Below are positions 61,966 to 64,000 of a DNA stretch of 64,000 bases, one piece after another. Position 1 is the stretch's first letter, and every line of letters begins with the position of its first letter. Source of the DNA: Erythrobacter sp. (lineage in GTDB: Bacteria; Pseudomonadota; Alphaproteobacteria; Sphingomonadales; Sphingomonadaceae); the NCBI GenBank assembly GCA_009993605.1, contig JAACTB010000012.1:62001-126000 (forward strand), written 5' to 3'. The translations under genes and the position numbers were made by a program. The notes beneath the pieces were generated by a model. The model saw nothing but the letters and a program-made list of their open reading frames with translations. It made no database searches and was not told the origin of the DNA.

Positions 61966-61994
61966 CCCGACCGAGCTTGGCAAAGCGCCGGAGC

Positions 61995-63503
61995 TTACGC
62001 CCCCGGCGCTTCGATCGGAATCACCTCTTCATCCTGCACCCGGCTGCGATTCGCCTTGCGCGGCGCATCGAAGCTGGCGAGCACCGCATCGTCGCGGCCG
62101 TAAATGTCCTTGAAAGTCGCCATCTTCCCATCGACGTCGCGCGCCATGGTGAAATAGGTGATGTAGACCGGCCACTGATTGGTGATCGGATAGGCAGTGT
62201 ATTCGCCCGACGCGGCGATATCCTGAACCTCCTGCTGGATGCCGGGAATATCGTCCTTGCTCTCCATATTGCCGAGGATCGCCATCGTCATCGCCAGTTC
62301 GCGCGCACCTTGCACACGGATACAGCCATGGCTCAGCGCACGCGCGTCCTGCGCGAAGAGATTGCGCGAAGGCGTGTCGTGGAGGAAGATCGCGTGCCGG
62401 TTCGGCATGTCGAGCTTCATCAGGCCGAGCGAATTGGTCGGCCCCGGCTGCTGCACCACGGTGACGAAGCCGTTCTCGGCGCGGGTCGCCTTGTATCCGT
62501 TCTGGCGCGCCCAGGCCGGATTGCCGAGCACGCGCGCGCCCAGCCCTTCGCCCTTCACGATCGATTGCGGCACCGTCCAGGTGGGATTGAAGATCACGCC
62601 TTCGACCATTTCGGCCAGCTGCGGCGTCGCCGTGCTGCCCGGCTTGCCGACGATGGTGCGGTAATTCTTGATGATCTTGTCGTTCACCGTCAGCCGCAGC
62701 TGATATTCGGGGACGTTGGTCATCAGATATTTCTTGCCGAGATCCTGCGGCAACCAGCGCCAGCGATCCATGTTCGCCATGATCAGCTTGCGCTTGGCCG
62801 AATTGGTCGCCGGAGTCTTGGCGAGTTCGGCCTTCAGCAGCGCGTAGTCGGGATGCACCGGGTCGAGCGCGGTCAGCGTGCCCGCGATATCGCCGCTCGC
62901 AAGCGCGCGTTCGAGCAAAATATGCGTCGGCATCCGGTCCGCATCGGGGTCCATCGCGAACCATTGCTTGCGCCCGTCCATCGGCGTGCGCCCGTCGCGC
63001 ATGTCCTCGACCAGCCAGACGAAGCGTTCGCTGGCGATCTGGTTCAGGGCCGGGCCGGCCCCGTCGGCGATCGCGGCGGCCAGCGCCTCGCGCCCATAAT
63101 CCTTGGGCATCAGGCCTTCGGCACCGATCCCGTCGATGAATTTCGCGAGCGCCTGAGCCTCAGCCAGCGACCATTCGCCGACCAGCGAGGGCACTTCCTG
63201 CACGACCTCGCCCGAAACCATCTGCACATCGCCGAAGCTGTCCGCGACGCTCGGCTGCGCAGCAGGGGATTCGGGGGCGGGTTTGGGAGCGGGCGCCGCC
63301 GGGCGCGGCTGCTTCGCCTGCAATGCGGTATAGTCGGGCATGGCGCGCTCGACCTTGGCGGGTTCGGGAGGGAGCAGGTTTTCCGGCCCGCTCGACTGTC
63401 TGGCGTTCGACTGTCCTGCGTTCGACTGGGCAATCGCGCCATTCGACGCGACAGCGAATGCCGCCAAGGCTATTCCCGCCGCACCTGCCTTCAGACCACG
63501 CAT
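61995..63503 (-). CDS. L,D-transpeptidase of the YcbB (LdtD) family
   Basis: About 502 residues are read from ATG 63503, which has AAGG eight bases upstream; GTG 63521 and ATG 63509 are alternatives. A signal peptide (AAGIALAAFAVASNGAIA) is followed by a Pro-rich linker, a scaffold domain, and a YkuD catalytic domain with AIFLHDTPSRNLF and ALSHGCIRVQGARELA. The enzyme makes 3-3 crosslinks between meso-diaminopimelate residues. Confidence 0.93.
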   Translation of the reverse strand: MRGLKAGAAGIALAAFAVASNGAIAQSNAGQSNARQSSGPENLLPPEPAKVERAMPDYTALQAKQPRPAAPAPKPAPESPAAQPSVADSFGDVQMVSGEVVQEVPSLVGEWSLAEAQALAKFIDGIGAEGLMPKDYGREALAAAIADGAGPALNQIASERFVWLVEDMRDGRTPMDGRKQWFAMDPDADRMPTHILLERALASGDIAGTLTALDPVHPDYALLKAELAKTPATNSAKRKLIMANMDRWRWLPQDLGKKYLMTNVPEYQLRLTVNDKIIKNYRTIVGKPGSTATPQLAEMVEGVIFNPTWTVPQSIVKGEGLGARVLGNPAWARQNGYKATRAENGFVTVVQQPGPTNSLGLMKLDMPNRHAIFLHDTPSRNLFAQDARALSHGCIRVQGARELAMTMAILGNMESKDDIPGIQQEVQDIAASGEYTAYPITNQWPVYITYFTMARDVDGKMATFKDIYGRDDAVLASFDAPRKANRSRVQDEEVIPIEAPGA

Positions 63504-63676
63504 ACCCATTACCTTCACCACGTCTTCACCACCGTATCTTGTGCCCCAGCCCCGTGAGCCCGGACATTGCGCAACAACGCCTTATAGCTCGTTTCTCCTC
63601 TTCTCTCCACTGCAATGGCTTTCTGGCGGCTGAATTTGGACTTGCCCGCCCCTGCCGCCGGTCCCATCGGCGGCTC

Positions 63677-64000
63677 ATGTCGTCCGCCCCTCCCTATCGC
63701 CCGATCCTAGCGGCGCTGTTGGGCGTGGCGGCGTTTTCGCTGATGGATGCGTTCATGAAAGGGGCTTCGCTCGCGATCGGTGCCTACAGCGCCGCCCTGC
63801 TGCGGTCCGCGCTCGGAGTCTGCCTGATCGCGCCGGTCTGGCTGGCGCGGGGCGGACGCTGGCCGGCCCGCCGGGCGCTGCGCTTCCATCTGGTGCGCGG
63901 TGTCGTCTCTGCCTTCATGGCGCTCAGCTTCTTCTTCGCGCTGACCCGGCTTCCGCTCGCGGAGACGATCGCAATCTCCTTCTTCGCGCCGATCCTCTCG
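63677..64000 (+). CDS. EamA/DMT-family transporter, cut by the right edge
   Basis: An open frame from ATG 63677 runs off the window (108 codons). The start MSSAPPYRPILAALLG leads into hydrophobic helices, with FSLMDAFMKGASL and YSAALLRSALGVCLIAPVW, then FMALSFFFALTRLPLAETIA, which matches the EamA repeat. The substrate is unknown; members export amino acids, purines or other metabolites. Confidence 0.88.
   Translation, partial: MSSAPPYRPILAALLGVAAFSLMDAFMKGASLAIGAYSAALLRSALGVCLIAPVWLARGGRWPARRALRFHLVRGVVSAFMALSFFFALTRLPLAETIAISFFAPILS

Overview
The window is a 64 kb piece of a high-GC chromosome, roughly 65% G+C by eye. The most likely source is an alphaproteobacterium of the order Sphingomonadales, probably Erythrobacteraceae. 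The placement rests on gene content: a complete PhyR-NepR-EcfG general stress response module with GGAAC-N16-CGTT promoters (found only in Alphaproteobacteria), class I PHA synthase with a phasin, a membrane-anchored CycM-like cytochrome c, an HWE-family kinase, and many GTGA/ATGA overlaps between consecutive genes. The genus is an inference. Genes fill almost the whole window. I saw no insertion sequence, prophage, integron or CRISPR array.

Layout. 1-4.2 kb: the edge of an unknown gene, a Sel1/SPOR protein, and a cluster of an orphan ParA ATPase, a ribbon-helix-helix-like protein and a TPR-SPOR lipoprotein. 4.2-6.5 kb: pyrB with an overlapping dihydroorotase homologue that lacks metal ligands. 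6.6-12.7 kb: sppA, tRNA-Val(CAC), a Xi-class GST overlapping a pirin, a GGDEF protein, and a winged-helix regulator with a degenerate receiver. 12.8-19.2 kb: aldo/keto reductase, nitronate-monooxygenase-like enzyme, thiolase-like protein, crotonase, a second orphan winged-helix regulator, and alaC with a TTG start. 19.3-22.2 kb: phaC and a phasin with a lysine-rich tail, with a strong sigma70-type promoter flanked by two TGCA palindromes. 22.4-29.4 kb: clpS, DUF427, lptF-lptG-GNAT, a fatty acid desaturase, a large GNAT protein and a single-domain response regulator.

29.4-33.8 kb is the general stress response locus: a broken Crp/Fnr remnant, phyR, a divergent CHASE-HWE histidine kinase, and nepR-ecfG. 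Two perfect EcfG promoters precede phyR and nepR. The second is part of a palindrome that could also read toward the kinase. By analogy with known systems, the kinase phosphorylates PhyR, PhyR-P captures NepR, and EcfG is released to transcribe its own locus.

33.8-39.1 kb: AI-2E family transporter, sodB, glmM-thiD and a LOG-family protein. 39.1-43.8 kb: a GGDEF-EAL protein overlapping a cupredoxin, facing a DUF3034 outer-membrane protein and an exported truncated haemoglobin. 43.8-49.7 kb: a Fur-box-preceded iron uptake operon (PepSY protein, small membrane protein, TonB-dependent receptor) followed by a prolyl oligopeptidase. 49.8-54.8 kb: tRNA-Gln(CUG), ppx/gppA-rlmE, cytochrome c, pheA and a class A beta-lactamase. 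54.8-64 kb: isoaspartyl peptidase, mechanosensitive channel, zntB-like transporter, a membrane protein, ispG, retropepsin-like protease, two different L,D-transpeptidases, and the start of an EamA transporter that runs off the right edge.

The strongest leads are the palindromic divergent promoter at the stress locus, the ParA/RHH/SPOR-lipoprotein cluster, the two operators around the phasin promoter together with the internal start in the phasin, the non-catalytic PyrC homologue, the degenerate response regulator, and the cupredoxin/GGDEF-EAL/DUF3034/haemoglobin cluster.
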